Source: Elephas maximus indicus (Eukaryota; Chordata; Mammalia; Proboscidea; Elephantidae). From it: a DNA stretch of 64,000 nucleotides. The translations under genes and the position numbers were made by a program. Numbering within the stretch: position 1 is the first letter of the stretch; each line of letters opens with the position of its first letter. Below, one piece after another: positions 15,501 through 26,433 of the stretch. The notes below the pieces were generated by a model. The model was not told where the DNA came from. It saw only the letters and a list, made by a program, of their open reading frames with translations, and did no database searches. The stretch covers positions 89,892,968 through 89,956,967 of the forward strand of contig NC_064830.1 of NCBI RefSeq assembly GCF_024166365.1, read 5' to 3'.

Positions 15501-18500
15501 TCCCAATCTAGACACCACCACCACCACCTGCCACCCCCTACAAACCCAGACACCCCTAGACCCACATACCTTCTTCCCATCCCGAAAACCATGTCCATCC
15601 TTCCTGCCCTCCTCTCTGGACTCAGGTTTCTCCAAAGCCATGCTCCCTCCTCTACCCTATGTTCCAGCTTGGTTCTAGACCCCTTTTATGCTTGGGGCCA
15701 GCTTTCCTGACGATCCCTCCACTCCCCTTTCCCAGAACACGAACCCCGAGCTGCCACCAAGACTGGGGCCAGTGCCGAGCGGGCTCCCTCAGAAGGGGAC
15801 ACAGGTGAGGGGGGCCAGGGCAGGTCCTGGGGGAGCTGGAAGGCATGTTGAGGGGAAGCAGGGATGCCTTGAGAGTAAATTTCTGATCTTGTTCTTTAAT
15901 ATGTGATCAGGGGTACCCCTGGTGTCTGATGAGAAGGTAGATTTCTGTGAGCAGTAGAATTTCCCAGACGTGAAGAATAGGAATTTCATCAGGTTGTCCC
16001 AGAAATAAGGCAGTGGTAGTAGGGGCTTTTAAGTTTTTGAAGTCACAGATCTCTGTTTTCAAATGACATCATACCAGAAAGTCCTGTCCATAAAACAGAA
16101 GAGGTAGGTAGCATGGGGAGCCGGAGCTTTCCACCTAGCACACGTGGCGGCCTTAGACCCCAGGGCTCTGGGAACAGAGCGAAAAGCACAGGACGTGTTT
16201 CCTAAAAGTAGACTAGACTGGAGATCTTTCAGCCTCTTTTAGCCATAGTAAAGGCCTTTTGATTTCTAAAATAGGCCCCCGTTATATAAAGCTGTTAATA
16301 GGATAGCTACTCTGGTTGAGAAGCTTGCTGTCCTGCCTGCCCAGTAACTCCCCTCCTCCCCTACCCTACCTTCCTGTCAGGGCACCTCCCTGGGGCACAG
16401 TTCAGAAACCTGGACTAGAGAATGGTGCTGGAGGGAAGACTCCCAGAAGGGAGAGGTGGAGGAAGGAGTTTTGACACAAACAGGGAAGGTTTCAGGGAGC
16501 CACACAAGGTCTTGGTAGGAGCTTGGGGAGGTTTGGGTGCTACGGAGATGAAGTGCCCAGGTTAGTAGACAGATCTGAATTCCTCCAATATCTCCTTTGC
16601 CATCCCCAGATCCCCGACCATTTCCGGCCACCTTTGAGGGTGAGTTTGGCAAAGACCACAGGCTGCATGAGGCTGGGGGCTGGTGTTAGAGTGTTTGGCT
16701 AACGGGGGGTGTCTCACTTGGGAGAGAAGCCCAAGGTGGAGGCAGCCAGATGTGGAATAGCAGAGAGTGAAAGGCTTTGCAGTCACAGACCTGGATTCAG
16801 ATGTAACTGGCCATGGGACCTTGGGCAAGACAGCTTAACTCTCTGAGCCTCAGTTTCCTAGGCTGTGAAGTAGACTTAGTCATCCCTTGATCATAGGGAC
16901 AATGAATGGGGATGGTATGGCAAGGCTGGGCCCAGGGCCAGGCCTGGAGTGGGTGATGAGTGAACATTCTTTCCTTCCGTTTCCCTTTGGTCATCCTTCT
17001 GGGGCGGCAGAAACCGGGGAAGTGGTGTGCCATGCACGTGCGCGTGGCTTACATGATCCTGAGACACCAGGAAAAGATGAAGGTACTGGGACCAGAGGGC
17101 TGGGGAGAGTGGGCCTGAGAGTCAGGGGAGGCCTGAGCTCTGAGCATCTACCATCAACAGTGCTCAGCAGAATCTCGGCCAGAAACATTCCCTTTTGTTT
17201 CCAGTCACTACGTGAACAATTACATGATCAGAGCCTTCGTTCTCTGGCTTATTAGAGGGAGGTCAGGGAAGGCTCTGAGAGAGGCAGAGAATAGGTACCC
17301 AAGCCCCATCTTGGCGTTAGCCAGCCCGCCCTTGGAGGGGCACTAGGGATGGGAGAACAAGAGCCAGACCACACCTGGCTCATCATTCACTGCCCCTCTC
17401 CCTGTGTCTCCATGCAGGGCGACTCCCACAAGCTTGACTTACGGAACGACCTCCTGTCCTGCCTTCCGGGGCCCTATGGCGCCCTGCCCCCTGGGCAGGA
17501 GCTGTCCCACCCGGCCTCCCTCTTCACTGCGACTGGTGAGTCTGGCCAGCCCTTTTGTGGCCTGAGGTTCCCCATCTATATAGCCCAAGGCCCACCTTGT
17601 GGCCGCTCAGCCTCATCAGTATCTCCCACCTCTCTGCCCCAGGTGCCGTCCACGCTGCAGCCAACCCTTTCACGGCAGCTCCCGGGGCCCACGGACCCTT
17701 CCTGAGCCCCAGCACTCACATTGGTAAGAGTCAAGGCATATTGGGCAACCTAGGCCTTGCCCCTGCCTTCCATGAGTTCTCAAGTTGTGGATGGAAATCA
17801 GACCTGACAGGCAGTTGGAATGAGGGGTAGACCTGGTTCCACTTGCTTTGGGACCTTGGGCAAGTTACTCTACCTCTTCTGAGCCTTGATTTTCTTATCT
17901 ATAAAATGGGGAGGGGAGAGCAGGGTGATTTCCAGTCGCTGTCAACTCAGATACTGTATCTGAAATAGCCAGTCATCGGGGATAGGTTGCCACCTGAGAG
18001 AGCAGGGTGGAGGGAAGCCATGCAGGCCCAGGGGAGAACACGGTCACTGGATCCTAGGGTTCTCAGGAGGCTTCTTGGCAAGGTTTAACTTGGATTTCAG
18101 TGAATAAGGAGGATTTGAACCTGAGGGCAAAGGGAAAGTTTTTCCTGGCAGAGGAAATGGGGATGTTTCCAGAGGTGGGTTTAGTTCTGACTGGCTATAA
18201 GACAGGTGCATGGAGTTAGGGTCAAGTTGGGAGGGGCCCTGTCTGTCAGGTTTGAGGGGGAAGCCAGCAGAAGTCTTCAAGTGAGTGGCTTGTAGAGATA
18301 GAATCTACTAAGATGGGTCTGGGTGGGCAATATGAGATAAGAGCTTGATATCTGGAGTCAGAGGCCCTGGGTTGGGATCCTGGTGGTACCGGCTAGGTGA
18401 CCATTGGCAAGTCACTTCACCTCTCTGAGCCTTTTTCTCATCTTTAAGTGGGAATGATCCTGTCTATCTCATGGGGCTTATTGTGAGATTAAATGACATG

Positions 18501-19774
18501 GTACGTGTCCGAGCTCAATGCCTTGCCTGGTCCGAGGAAGTGCTCAGCACATGGTTGTTAAGCCAAGCAGCTGAGGGCTCCGGAGCCAGCTTGCTGATCT
18601 GCCTCTTTCCTGCCAGTTCTTGGTGTCTACTCAGTTAGCTGCCCAATGTTCTGACCACCTCTTTCTGTCCCACAGATCCCTTTGGGCGTCCCACAAGCTT
18701 CGCTTCCTTGGCTGCCCTCTCCAACGGGGCCTTTGGCGGCCTGGGCAGCCCCACATTCAGTGAGTACTGGGTGGGGTGAGAGGTGGGCTGAGGGACTGGA
18801 ATCATAGGCTTAGACAGGGGGCTGTTTGAGTGGGGCATCCTGTTCCTGGCCCCTGTCACTCTCTCCTTTGCCCTTTGCCCAGACTCCGGCGCCATTTTTG
18901 CCCAGAAAGAAAGCCCAGGGGCCCCACCAGCCTTCGCCTCCCCACCAGACCCATGGGGCCGCCTACACCGCAGTCCTCTGGCCTTTCCTGCCTGGGTCCG
19001 GCCCCCTGAGGCTGCCCGGACACCAGGCTCAGACAAGGAGCGGCCTGTGGAGAGGAGGGAGCCCTCTATCACCAAGGAGGAGAAAGACAGGTAGGCTTTT
19101 CCCCTCCTTGCATTCTCTGTCTTATGCCCCAGCCTCTATCTGACCTTTGGCAAACCTTCATTCTTTCCCCCATACCTGCTCCCAGGGACCTCCCCTTCTC
19201 AAGGCCACAGCTCCGAGTTTCTCCTGCTACTCCCAAGGCCCGGCCTGGTGAGGAAGGGGCCAGGCCGGCCAAAGAATCAGTGCGGGTAAAGGAAGAGCGG
19301 AAGGAGGAGGCTGCTACTGCTGCCGCCGCTGCTGCCGCCGCTGCTGCCGCCGCTGCTGCCGCCGCTGCCGCAGCTACCACCGGGCCTCAGGGCCTTCACC
19401 TGCTGTTTGAGAGGCCGCGGCCACCTCCCTTTCTGGGCCCTAGTCCACCAGAGCGCTGTGCTGGCTTTCTGGAGCCAACCTGGTTGGCAGGGCCCCCACG
19501 CCTTGCTAGGCCACCTCGCTTCTATGAGGCAGGTGAGGAGCTGACCGGACCAGGGGCTGTGGCTGCTGCCCGCCTCTATGGTTTAGAGCCTGCCCATCCC
19601 CTGCTATACAGCCGCTTGGCTCCTCCACCGCCACCTGCTGCGGCCCCAGGAACCCCTCATCTTCTCAGCAAGACCCCACCAGGAGCCCTTTTGGGAGCAC
19701 CACCTCCACTTGTGCCCGCTCCCCGACCCAGCTCCCCACCTAGGGCCCCTGGCCCTGCCCGGGCTGACAGGTGA
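9576..19774 (+). CDS. FBRS: FBRS, fibrosin (AUTS2-family Polycomb factor), complete long form
   Basis: Coding exons: 9576-10028, 10308-10487, 11275-11310, 11430-11459, 12520-12568, 12659-12959, 14326-14627, 14824-15029, 15144-15188, 15399-15494, 15736-15804, 16610-16639, 17011-17082, 17418-17535, 17643-17723, 18676-18759, 18883-19090, 19186-19774. All junctions keep frame, giving 982 residues. The N-terminus ([10 protein letters not shown]) is Arg- and Glu-rich and ends exon 1 with [14 protein letters not shown], a block shared with AUTS2. Next come Pro/Ser-rich exons, then a His-rich stretch near residues 487-503 as in AUTS2. The conserved [14 protein letters not shown] block is at about 600-613, in the Auts2 domain. 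A 19-alanine run is at about 832-850. Family role: FBRS, FBRSL1 and AUTS2 join PCGF3/5 PRC1 complexes in the nucleus. Three micro-exons of 30-36 nt are evident. Confidence 0.93.
10800..10900 (+). repeat. Ancient interspersed repeat remnant in FBRS intron
   Basis: GTGGTCCCTGCCTTCCCCTC followed by GACAATCTAGCAGGAAAGAA resembles a mammal-wide repeat whose other copies lie near 44690 and 26240. Family not assigned with certainty. Confidence 0.4.
13255..13455 (+). repeat. MIR element in FBRS intron
   Basis: MIR landmarks are clear: CTCTGCCATTTATTGGCTGT, CTCTGAGCCTCAATTTCC and GTATAAAATGGAGTAATAAT. Confidence 0.85.
13845..13980 (-). repeat. MIR element, reverse orientation
   Basis: AAACTAAGGCTCAGAGCGGG, then TGACTTGCTCAAGGTGACCC, then GAATTCAGGTCTCCTGACTC is the reverse complement of a MIR. 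Confidence 0.8.
16755..16885 (+). repeat. MIR fragment in FBRS intron
   Basis: GCAGTCACAGACCTGGATTC and CTCTGAGCCTCAGTTTCC are MIR landmarks. Confidence 0.8.
17815..17950 (+). repeat. MIR fragment in FBRS intron
   Basis: TTGGGCAAGTTACTCTACC, CTGAGCCTTGATTTTCTTAT and TATAAAATGGGGAGGGGA are characteristic of MIR. Confidence 0.75.
18335..18560 (+). repeat. MIR element in FBRS intron
   Basis: GGCAAGTCACTTCACCTCTC, GAGCCTTTTTCTCATCTTTA, ATTGTGAGATTAAATGACAT and a GTGCTCAGCACATGG end are seen. Confidence 0.85.
19319..19375 (+). repeat. FBRS: Coding GCN tract (19 alanines) in FBRS last exon
   Basis: Nineteen consecutive alanine codons are built mainly from a repeated GCTGCTGCCGCC 12-mer. They lie in frame in the terminal exon after an acidic/basic VKEERKEE segment. 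The mixed codon use should make it more stable than a pure GCG tract, yet the 12-mer periodicity suggests growth by slippage or unequal exchange. Confidence 0.9.
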
Positions 19775-19990
19775 GGGAAGGGGTGGGGTGGGGGACAAAG
19801 CTCCATCCCCCCTTCCTTTTTGACAAGATCCTAAGGCTGAGGTTTCAACCCAGGGCTGGAGGGCAAAGGCCGTGACCTTACCAGCCATCTTTGAGGTCAT
19901 GGGACCTGGGAGCAGAAGCCCCAACCACCACAAGATCAAACATCAGATGGACCTTGGGGTCACTGGGAGGGCAGAGGTCACAAACCTCTG

Positions 19991-20030
<40 letters not shown>

Positions 20031-20345
20031 AGAGGGGATCATTTCAGAGGTCGTAGCTCATGATCTGAGGTGCATCGTCACCCCCTCTGAGGGCCGTAGA
20101 CCCTTGGTCTGCCTCCCCAAGGGCTCGCTAAGCCAGAGGCCAAAGTGCCCCCCTCCTCTTCACCTACCACCCAAGTTTTCATGCCCTCTCAGGCCTGAGG
20201 GAAGAGGGGCTAAAGGAAGGGGGGTTCCATGTACATATTTATCTCCCCTTCCACATAGCCCCCCAGACCTTTTGTACATTTTTACAGGGGTGCCCCTCCC
20301 AAATACCCCACTTCCTGGTTAATTAAATCCTCAGACTGGTGCTGT
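19775..20345 (+). other. FBRS: FBRS 3' UTR with (GT)n and Pumilio-like site
   Basis: The 3' UTR follows the TGA at 19772-19774. It includes a (GT)n microsatellite at about 19993-20028. A TGTACATA Pumilio-type element is at 20230-20237, with a related TGTACATT near 20274. No further in-frame coding was supported. Confidence 0.75.
20322..20327 (+). terminator. FBRS: FBRS polyadenylation signal (ATTAAA)
   Basis: ATTAAA is followed by CAGACTGGTGCTGTGTTCC, a plausible cleavage and GT-rich downstream element. Cleavage is expected near 20340-20350. Confidence 0.75.
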
Positions 20346-20349
20346 GTTC

Positions 20350-20770
20350 CTAGCCTCTGGCCTCTCTGTGGGTGGGGAGGGGGACTGCAGGGCAAAGAGC
20401 CGGGAGGGGACAGGCAGGAACCCAGGGCTTCTTCCTGGGAATGTGGGCCTAGCAGGAGGTGGACCAACAGGGGAAGGGATCTAGGTTGGAGAGAAGGGCA
20501 GGTAATACCTGCTTTGTTGACAGCCCAGGCCTTCTTACTTGCTCCTGTTAACTCTGTGTGTCCCCACCCTCGAAGCTCAGCCTCTAAGCCTCAGATTCCA
20601 CCTCTTAATGCCTCAATCCCACCCCCACCCCATGTCCAAGTGCTCCCAGGACTCTTGGGCCCTGCACCCCAAAATCCTGTTTCTTAGAACCCTGCCCCAA
20701 GCTAAGAAGGGCCAGAGAAGGTCACCATGTACCACACACCAAAGAAGGGGGTGGGCCTCAGGGCTGGGCA
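20350..20770. other. Spacer downstream of FBRS, nothing recognised
   Basis: GC-rich intergenic sequence with no repeat or exon that could be identified by eye. Confidence 0.4.
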
Positions 20771-20854
20771 GCACAGGCAGCTTTATTTAGCAGCCTCATG
20801 GCAGCAGCCCCAGCCTTCTCCAAGCAGCAGGCGCCCCCGGGCTGGGGCCCAACC
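20770..20854 (-). other. Candidate terminal exon of an unknown minus-strand transcript
   Basis: On the minus strand a pyrimidine tract and CCTTTTAG acceptor (CTGCCTTTTAG, ending at about 20855) precede a GC-rich segment of roughly 80 nt. This carries AATAAA at 20782-20787. One frame ends in CCHEAAK and stops within the signal itself. No upstream exon was identified, so this may be a lncRNA or minor gene 3' end, or chance. Confidence 0.3.
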
Positions 20855-20889
20855 TAAAAGGCAGGGGTCAGTATAACAAAAACATAACT

Positions 20890-21650
20890 GTTGACTTTCT
20901 TCCTGGTGGGGCTTATTCTGTAACATGACTTGTGGATATTTATATAAAAATGAGTGTTACAATGAGGCCCCCTGGCTCCTCTTTTGGTGTGCGTGGGTCG
21001 CCTGGGGTGAGTTGGGCTGGGACCTGGTGGAAGGCAGTGATGAGGACAATACTGCCTGTAGCCTAAAGAAGACTTTCCCCTCCCTCCCACCTGGGAGAGT
21101 TCTGCTAGCTCTGGGTGGATGGGTTGGAGTTGTGAGCACTTGGGGGTTTCCCTTTATTTTTCTCCAAACCAGGAATATGTATTTTATTATAGAAGATTCG
21201 AACAGTATAGAAATACATTTGAGTGAAACATTAAATCCCCCCCCCCACACCTGCCAACCTGCCCAGTCCTCACAACTTTCCCCAGAGGTAACCACTAGTA
21301 ATCACCTGGTGTGTGCTTCAGGTCCCTGTCTATGAGTTTGCCTGCACAAGTATGTACATGCACAGTTCTGGAAGAAAAGATCTCTAATTTTTTAGGATAT
21401 GTATTGGTTATTTTGTTAAGTAGTACACATTCATTAGGAAATAATTCAAGCACACAAATACATAGTGAAGAGGGAAATTGCCCCGTAATTCCAATCCTCA
21501 GAGATAACCACTGTTAATTGTCAGGTGTATATTCCTCCAGTTATTTTTCTAACTAGAAGCTTAAAACATATTGGAAAGGAATCCTGTGAAATGTACTATT
21601 TGCGTTTTCCTTTTTTTTTTTTTACACAACGTTATTCATTGATGTAACCA
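20890..21650 (-). repeat. AT-rich, LINE-like remnants
   Basis: Phrases such as CCCCAGAGGTAACCACTAGT and CAGAGATAACCACTGTTAAT recur, as in reverse-oriented ancient L1 3' regions. Two such blocks appear in tandem order. Assignment is tentative. Confidence 0.45.
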
Positions 21651-21659
21651 TTAAAAGTC

Positions 21660-22740
21660 AAGTGACTACTAAGCTGGGCAAGAGAGGCTGCCCCTCCCCT
21701 GTGTCCCCTAGAATTGACAAGCTAGCCTTGTTCCTAGTGTACTCATTGCCCTAGGAAAGCTCCAGCCCACATTCTCTGCTACCGCCACAGGTACCCAAGA
21801 CTTCTGGGGAAGGCCTAGATTTCTCCAACAAATATTAGAAACAAGTGACCAGAAGGGCAAATTTGGCTTGCAGTCAAGATTTCACATGGAAGTCCTTGTT
21901 TCCAGCTTCTCTTGAAAAATCCTAAAATCTATAGGCACGACCTGGCTTTTCCTCGAACCAGCAATCAGCTAGAGCTAAGGCTGTCCCTTGAAGTAGGCCT
22001 GAGCTCTCCAGATTGCCATCGTTCCGTCCTTTCCAGTGTCTTGGAGTGGGCCACCACCGCCATGTAGGCTACGTCCCTGGCCCCTCTAATCATTTGAGTA
22101 TGGAACTCAAATATTTTCTGGACTTGTATGTCCAGCCTCTCATGTATCTCCCACAAGCATCTCAGATATCCCAAACTGGGTCATCTCCAAGATCTGTTGC
22201 ACTGTCCGCCTGTTTCCATCTCTGAGTGTCAACAGCAAGGACCCAAGTTGGAAATCTCTCTGACTCCTCCCTCTTTCTGCACTTGATTCAGTGTCTGAGT
22301 TGCCTTTTATTCTTTCAATCGGTCACGCCAGAAGAACTAGTGGCTGGGGATGCAGAGGTAATCAAAACCAAATCTCAGCCCTACTGGAGCTTACATTCTG
22401 CTGATAGAGAGGAGTAACAAACACTCCATGAAGAAAACAAGGGAGAAAATCCCAAAGGCTGCCTCTTCAGAGCCTGTCCTCTCATCCACTGTACTCTCTG
22501 GATCTTACCTCCTGTGATGTCAGCTCAGAGCAATGTCTCAGGCAGAGATAAAATGATCCAGAAGTGATTCTCAACATTTGGGGATGGGGAAAGAAAAAAT
22601 CTCACCAGAGTGGGGCTGCTGTTAGGGAATGTATATCTTTGCTTTGAATGAGCTCAGCTTACCTGTGTAATCGTAAACAGGGTACTTATCATTCTATGCC
22701 GTGGCTTATTTGTAAAATGGAGGGCTTTTAAAAAGCAACT
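21660..22740. other. Intergenic stretch, nothing clear
   Basis: No gene was supported. A short segment at about 22330-22440 (GGTAATCAAAACCAAATCTC, GAGCTTACATTCTGCTGATA) resembles an old mammal-wide repeat. The rest looks unique. Confidence 0.4.
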
Positions 22741-23075
22741 TTATTGAGATAAAATTCACATACCATATAATTCACCCAGGCTTTTGTGACTGGCTTCTTT
22801 CACTTGGCATTATGGTTTCAAGGTTCATACATGTATCAGTACTTCATTCTTTTTATTGCCAAATAATATTCCATTGTATAGGTAGACCACATTTTGTTTA
22901 TCCACTCATCAGTTGTTGGGTATCTGGGTTGTTTTCCAAGCTTTTGGCTATTACTGCTATGAACATTCATGTACAAGTTTTTGGGTGGATATATGTTTTC
23001 AATTTCTCTTGGGTCTTTACCTAGGAGTGGAACTGTTGGGTCCTGTGGTAGCTCTATGTTTAACATTTTGAGGAA
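22740..23075 (-). repeat. L1 3' region fragment, minus strand
   Basis: AATATTCCATTGTATAGGTA, TATCTGGGTTGTTTTCCAAG and TTTGGCTATTACTGCTATGA are the reverse complement of the L1 3' region. The same sequence lies forward near 38150. Confidence 0.85.
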
Positions 23076-23394
23076 CTGCCAATTTTTTCCACCAGCAACG
23101 TTTGAGGGTTTAAAGTGGAATTTTAATTGTTTCTCCTAGCATTACTCTATGAATTCAGCAAGTTAATAAGTATAAAGTTTTCAAAACTGTGCCTGGCATG
23201 GTATAAGTGTTCGAAGAATGATTGCTGTCTACCAGTGATACCTTTCTGGTCAAAATTCTAAGCAGTTTTCTAGAGTCTTGATAAGGGAAATGCTTATATG
23301 CAGTTTGTTTGGGAAGCATATATTTCACAATAGGCTTTGAGGTGGGCAGCATCTATTTAAAGAGATAGAAGCAGGAGGAGCCTGAGTCAGTGAA

Positions 23395-23650
23395 GAGCAG
23401 GAGTAAAGAGACTTGGGCATCAGACAGACCAGGCCTCCACCCGTTGAATCCAACCTCCACCATTTAGCAGATGGAATCTTGGCTTAATTGCATGCAGCCT
23501 GTTTCTGGAAAATAAGGGGAATGAAAATCCCAGCCCACAGGTTCATGGTGATGATTACATGGGATGATAAATGTCAAAGGCCCTTAGGATAGAACTTGGT
23601 ACACAGTGAACATTCAGTGACAGAGTATGGACTTGTTATTAACTGTAACC
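23395..23650 (+). repeat. MIR element
   Basis: AACCTCCACCATTTAGCAGA, TGCAGCCTGTTTCTGGAAAA, ATGGTGATGATTACATGGGA and CTTGGTACACAGTGAACATT match MIR order. Confidence 0.7.
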
Positions 23651-23744
23651 AAAAAGATGAGAAATAATGCCCCTATTTCAAGATGAGTAAATGGAGGTTC
23701 AGAGAAGTCATATGACATGGAATCAGACTAGGAAGGGAGACTTT

Positions 23745-24760
23745 TTTTTTTTTTTTATGGGAGGGGGTTAATTTTATTTTTTTAGAACACTTTTAGATCT
23801 AAGAAAAATTGCAAAAATAGTATAGACAGTTCCCATACACCCCACACCCAGTTTTCCCTATTATTAACATCTTACATTACTGTGGTATGTTTGTTACAAC
23901 CGGTAAACCAGTATTCATACAGTATTATTAACTAAAGTCTATACTTCATTCAGATTTCCTTAGTTTTTACCTAATAACCATTTTCCTGTTCCAGAATCCC
24001 ATCAAGGATACCACATATATTTAGTTGTCATGTTTCTTTAGGCTCTTCTCGACTGTGACAGTTTCTTGGACTTCTCTTAGTTTTGATGACCTTGACAGTT
24101 TTGAGGCATACCGGTCAAGCATTTTGTAGAATGTTCCTTAATTGGGATTTGCATGTTGTTTTTCTCAGATTTGACTACCGTCACGGGTTTTGTGAGGAAG
24201 ACCACAGAGGTAAAATGCCATTTTCATCATATCATGTCAAGGGTATATGTGGTCAAAATTACTTACCACTGTTGATGTTGACCTTGACCACCTGGCTGAA
24301 GTTGTATTTGTCAGGTTTCCCCACTGCACAGTTACTATTTTCCCCCTTTTTCAGACTAGTCTCTTTCAAAGGAAGTCACAATGCACAGCTCACACTTAAG
24401 GGGTCTGGAATTTGCTACATCTCCTTGAATGCAGGGTATCTACATAAATTATTTGGAATTCTTCTGCTGGGGAAATTCGTCTCTTCCCTATTTTTTTATT
24501 AATCATTTATTTATATATACATATGGACTCACGAATATTTATTTTATACTTTGGGCTATAATCCTATATTTTTTTGCACAAATTGTTCCAGCTTTGGCCA
24601 CTGGGAGTTCTTTCAACTGGCACCTGTTTCCTTCTGACATGCCCCCATCATTGTGGGTTATTTCGAAGAGGCCACTAAAACTTTACTGTTTATCCTTTTT
24701 ATCTTTGGAATCTTATCTCGTACATATATGATCTGCTTTTAAACGTTAAAAGCAACAGCT
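23745..24760 (-). repeat. Ancient L1 3' region, minus strand
   Basis: The T-rich start and TAGATCTAAGAAAAATTGCA, GTTCCCATACACCCCACACC and TCCAGAATCCCATCAAGGAT are the well-known reverse-oriented 3' UTR of mammal-wide L1M-type elements. The short open frames inside it are not genes. Confidence 0.75.
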
Positions 24761-24879
24761 AGAACAGTGAACATAAAAACAGTTCATAGCAGGGGCCTGG
24801 TGGATGCTTGAGTGAAAAAGGCAGAGAGTAAAAAGTCTTCCTTCCCTGACCACCCCTTCTTTGCTTCACATTTCCTCTT

Positions 24880-25119
24880 CCCAGAGACACCAATCAATTT
24901 CTTGTTTATTCCTCTGAACTATACCTTTTTTCTTCTTTTATACAAATGTTTACACACAGTGCATACTGTTCTGTATACTCTTTCCTCCCCTGGCCCCCCT
25001 CCAAGTAACAATCCTTTGGGGATTATTTCATTTCAGCACAATAGAGATCTGCCTTCTTTTTAGTCTCTGCATGGTATTCTATTGTCAGACGGTATCACAA
25101 TATGTTTAATCAATCCCAT
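24880..25119 (-). repeat. L1M fragment, left of LTR insertion
   Basis: GTATTCTATTGTCAGACGGT and TATGTTTAATCAATCCC resemble reverse-oriented L1. The same element resumes after 25760, so the LTR interrupts it. Confidence 0.65.
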
Positions 25120-25760
25120 TGTTATGGATTGAATTGTGTCCCCCCAAAATATGTGGTGGAGACGTGGTGGTGCAGTGGTTAAGAGCTCGGCAGCTAACCG
25201 AAAGGTCGGCAGTTCAAATCCACACGCCTCTCCTTGGAAACCCTATGGGGCAGCTCTACTCTGTCGTATAGGGTCTCTATGAGTTGGAATCGACTGGAGG
25301 ACAACGGTTTTTTTGTTTCGTTTTGTTTCTTAATGCCTGTGGTAGGGTCACCATAGGGTTGCTATGAGTCAGAATGGACTCGATGGCGGTGGGTTTGGTT
25401 TGGGTTTTGATGGTTAAAATCCCATTTGGGAATGGGTTTTCTTTGTTATGTTCATGAGGCAGCATCAGCATAAGGTGTGTCTTGCGCAATCTGTTTTGAG
25501 ATTAAAAAGAGCAGATTAAGCAAGGAAGAGGGGAAGCAGAGATGAGGGAAGATAGACGACACTAAGCCACATGAAGGTTACCAAGGAACCAGGGAACAAG
25601 GACCTTCCTCCACAGCCAACAGAAAGAGAAAACCTTCCTGTAGAGTCCGTGCCTGGAATTTGGACTTCTAGCCTCCTAAACTGTGAGAAAACAAATTTCT
25701 GTTCGCTAAAGCCATCCACTTGTGGTATTTCTGTTATAGCAGCACTAGGTAACTAAGACA
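25120..25760 (+). mobile_element. Fossil solo LTR, ERVL-MaLR type, with nested AfroSINE
   Basis: The left end TGTTATGGATTGAATTGTGT and the right end (TAAACTGTGAGAAAACAAAT to CTAACTAAGACA-like) are typical of MST/MLT1-class LTRs. TG and CA termini and a CCAT-sharing flank are seen. An AfroSINE sits inside at about 25156-25410. No internal viral region is present; this is an old, broken fossil. Confidence 0.75.
25156..25410 (+). repeat. AfroSINE nested in the LTR
   Basis: It has GTGGTGGTGCAGTGGTTAAG, CCGAAAGGTCGGCAGTTCAA and a complete GTATAGGGTCTCTATGAGTT tail. A second partial tail (TATGAGTCAGAATGGACTCG) follows, suggesting two tail segments or a dimer-like structure. Confidence 0.85.
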
Positions 25761-26210
25761 GCCATCAATGGCCATTTGCACCCTTTTCCAGTCTTTTACT
25801 AGAACAAGAGGTGCCCCAGTGAATACCCACATTTTGTACACGTGTGTATCGGCAAGATGTACTGCTAGGTACGGAAATCCTGAGCCAAAAAGTCCGTACT
25901 TTTTAAATTTAGACAAATGTTCCCAAATTACCCTCCACAAACCTTGCACCAATTTTCACTCTCACCAACAGTGTGTTTCCTCACACCCTTCCTAACACGG
26001 AGAATTAATAAGCTTTTTGATCTTTGTCAATCTGATAGGTGAAAAACGTTGACTCACAGAAGCTCTACTTTGCGTTATTTTTTATTACGAGTGAAAGTGA
26101 ACATCTTTTCAAACGCTTAAAAACCATTTGTTTTCTTTTTCTGTGAACTGTCTCTTCAGGTCCTCTGCCCATTTTTTGTCCCCGTTGGATTGTTTTTAAC
26201 CTTTTTTGTG
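25761..26210 (-). repeat. L1M fragment, right of LTR insertion
   Basis: It continues the reverse-oriented L1 with CACCAACAGTGTGTTTCCTC, ATCTGATAGGTGAAAAACG and GGTCCTCTGCCCATTTTTTG. Confidence 0.75.
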
Positions 26211-26229
26211 CCATGAGAGCCCCTGATGA

Positions 26230-26430
26230 AAGCTACTCATTCCTTTATCCCATCAACAAACATTTGTTGCTCAACTACTGTATATCAGACTCTGTTTTAG
26301 CAACATGGCAGTGAATAAAACAGACAAAGGTTTTTTTTCTCTGGGAGATTAAATTTTACAGCAGGGAGACAGTAAACAAACGTATGTCCATTGGCAATAA
26401 CTGTTACGTAGGAAAAATACGGTATGGGGA
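26230..26430 (+). repeat. Ancient interspersed repeat, family unsure
   Basis: CAACAAACATTTGTTGCTCA, CAACATGGCAGTGAATAAAA and CAGGGAGACAGTAAACAAAC form a motif order shared with 44690-45060. The family could not be named with confidence. Confidence 0.45.
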
Positions 26431-26433
26431 TAT

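Noticed and set aside
19993-20028. (GT)n run as a possible functional element of FBRS
   Set aside because: A plain dinucleotide microsatellite in the 3' UTR; nothing beyond repeat length is supported.
24083-24502. 139-codon plus-strand frame
   Set aside because: It lies in a reverse-oriented ancient L1 3' region.
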